NCBI GenBank assembly: GCA_964354855.1
Contig: CAYHBO010000004.1
Coordinates: 1-64,000 of the forward strand
Direction of reading: 5' to 3'
DNA length: 64,000 bases
DNA from: CAYHBO01 sp964354855
GTDB lineage: Bacteria; Babelota; Babeliae; Babelales; RVW-14
Of the stretch, positions 62,754 through 64,000 are shown in pieces. A program made the position numbers and the translations under genes. The notes beneath the pieces were generated by a model, which did not search any database, was not told the DNA's origin, and saw nothing but the letters and a program-made list of their open reading frames with translations. Each line of letters starts with the position of its first letter. Position 1 is the stretch's first letter.

Positions 62754-64000
62754 CTAAACAAAAATATTGAACTTCACAAATACACCCCATAAATCAAGCG
62801 ACCGATTATTTTCAGCAAACTCATAACTACCACCAATACCAAGCTGTACCGGTTGCTGAGCCCATTCAGTATGTAACCCACCAGAAGCAAAAATTTTATG
62901 CGATACACGTTTTGGATGAGCCGCAGATGAAAGATTAAGATCTGATGATGCAAGTATAACCTGGGTTGTATCAGGGGCATTTCCAGGAGCTGTCGTTGCT
63001 GCAACTATATGATCACTAATCGAAGCCTTAGAAAATGTACCAACAACAAATGGGTTGTTCGCATCAGACGCTCCAAAGCTTGTTGCAGCAATAGCTATGC
63101 CATCAGGTAAGCCACTTTTAAGGGATACTTCTTCAGCACTCTTGAACCAGAAGTTATACCCACTCTCAATAAAAAAGTTACCAAAGCCTATTTTAAGCGA
63201 GCCCACTGCATTCAGATCATGTTTTGGACTTACATTAACTTTGCGCGTAAAAAAGTTAATACCTGGTTGCAGAGTTCTCTGATAAGGTCTTTGCTCATTC
63301 GTCGTATCAACTACTAATAAATATCTACTCCACTGCCCATTCGCCGTTAAATCCATTGACCGCATCTGTGTGTTTTCAAGCAGATAGAGGTAATCAAGAT
63401 TCGTGCAAAGTGAGATATTAAATTTTTTACCATTAATAAACGTAACATCAATCCCAGTTCCTGCACCAAGTCCCCAGTGACCTGCATTGCCAAGAATCGG
63501 TTCAAACATATATTTTGCCGTAGGTTTATAACTGGTAGGCAATGATAACCGACCATAAATATTCCCACGTAACGCCTTAAACCGCATGAGATTGTACCCA
63601 AGCCGACATTGTATATCGGCAACTCCCGCAATCTTTTGTAACCCGTCACTTATTTTTCCATAATTCCAAAGCGGGTTATTAAAAGCCTGCGTAGCATTAA
63701 GATTATCTCCAAGTTGCGCTCGTTCATTTCTTTTTACAACACTCGAACCATTAGTAATCTCAAAATTATTTATACTTCCCAATGTCGTTGCGGCATTCTG
63801 AATATTTGATTCAGACAAGTTTGTTCTCGTTTCAACCTGCATAACCGGAAAATCAAAGGAACACCACAGGTGTCTGTTTATACACGCAAGACTATGGTAC
63901 GACTGAAATAATGAACCAAAATTTTTGTATGTTGGATCAATCGTAATATTAGATGAAAATTTATTAATATAAAGCTCTACATCGGTCAGATTAGTATTCC
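62754..64000 (-). CDS. Outer-membrane beta-barrel protein, 5' end beyond the window
   Basis: The frame is open to the window edge (upstream codons read HLWCSFDFPVMQ before the internal Met at 63842), so the start is not visible. At least 415 codons. The protein has amphipathic strands and ends LWGVFVKFNIFV; the penultimate FNIF fits an outer-membrane barrel end. The block GRLSLPT...GNAGHWGLGAGTG resembles the 12612-14603 protein, so they may be one family. It lies 103 bases upstream, in transcription order, of the GT92-GT11 fusion on the same strand. Confidence 0.78.
   Translation of the reverse strand, partial: NTNLTDVELYINKFSSNITIDPTYKNFGSLFQSYHSLACINRHLWCSFDFPVMQVETRTNLSESNIQNAATTLGSINNFEITNGSSVVKRNERAQLGDNLNATQAFNNPLWNYGKISDGLQKIAGVADIQCRLGYNLMRFKALRGNIYGRLSLPTSYKPTAKYMFEPILGNAGHWGLGAGTGIDVTFINGKKFNISLCTNLDYLYLLENTQMRSMDLTANGQWSRYLLVVDTTNEQRPYQRTLQPGINFFTRKVNVSPKHDLNAVGSLKIGFGNFFIESGYNFWFKSAEEVSLKSGLPDGIAIAATSFGASDANNPFVVGTFSKASISDHIVAATTAPGNAPDTTQVILASSDLNLSSAAHPKRVSHKIFASGGLHTEWAQQPVQLGIGGSYEFAENNRSLDLWGVFVKFNIFV

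Noticed and set aside
1..64000. CRISPR arrays, tRNA or rRNA genes, transposases and prophage genes
   Set aside because: None was found on reading the window; the repeats seen are hairpin elements or coding repeats, and no spaced direct-repeat array is present.

Overview
This 64 kb window is low-GC bacterial DNA with Gram-negative housekeeping genes (murC, alaS, gatB, tmk, holB, rng, sufBD, an OmpA-type lipoprotein and large outer-membrane barrels). They are mixed with an unusual load of exported accessory proteins: ankyrin-repeat proteins, proteins with eukaryote-like charged tails, and a very large set of glycosyltransferases that carry signal peptides. Taken together this suggests an intracellular bacterium of protists, most like Candidatus Dependentiae (TM6). 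That assignment is inference from gene content; no rRNA or other phylogenetic marker was analysed.

Layout. 1-12.5 kb: an exported basic-tailed protein, an OmpA lipoprotein, rng-gatB, a degenerate exported NodB-type deacetylase, aminotransferase-murC, a chimeric murC pseudogene, a large porin-like protein and a small membrane protein. 12.6-20.6 kb, minus strand: an outer-membrane protein and a roughly 1960-residue exported surface protein. 21.1-24.7 kb: a tightly coupled DegT aminotransferase-tmk-holB-ComEC-like operon. 24.5-28.7 kb: six tandem exported ankyrin proteins that share a Cys signature. 28.7-30.1 kb: two exported hypothetical proteins. 30.3-32.5 kb: sufB and a short sufD. 32.6-62.7 kb: a glycan-modification island interrupted by alaS. 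It holds four GT4-type enzymes (one fused to a collagen-galactosyltransferase-like domain), a DUF616-like enzyme and its truncated copy, four GT92-type enzymes plus a GT92-GT11 fusion, a GT11 fucosyltransferase-like enzyme, three GH130-like propeller proteins, seven GT25-type enzymes and two methyltransferases. 62.8 kb to the end: a partial outer-membrane protein.

How the genes may work together. Almost every enzyme in the 33.6-62.7 kb island begins with a hydrophobic signal sequence. Nucleotide-sugar-dependent transferases should have no donor in the periplasm, so the simplest reading is that they are delivered out of the bacterium and act where donor sugars exist, for instance in the host. 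Together with the exported ankyrin proteins this looks like an effector arsenal. It is the strongest candidate in the window for an undescribed system.

Other structure includes a MITE-like inverted repeat, two covarying REP-like hairpins, several clear intrinsic terminators, a structured leader ahead of the aminotransferase gene, and a shared Met(-Gln) at the predicted mature N-terminus of many exported proteins.
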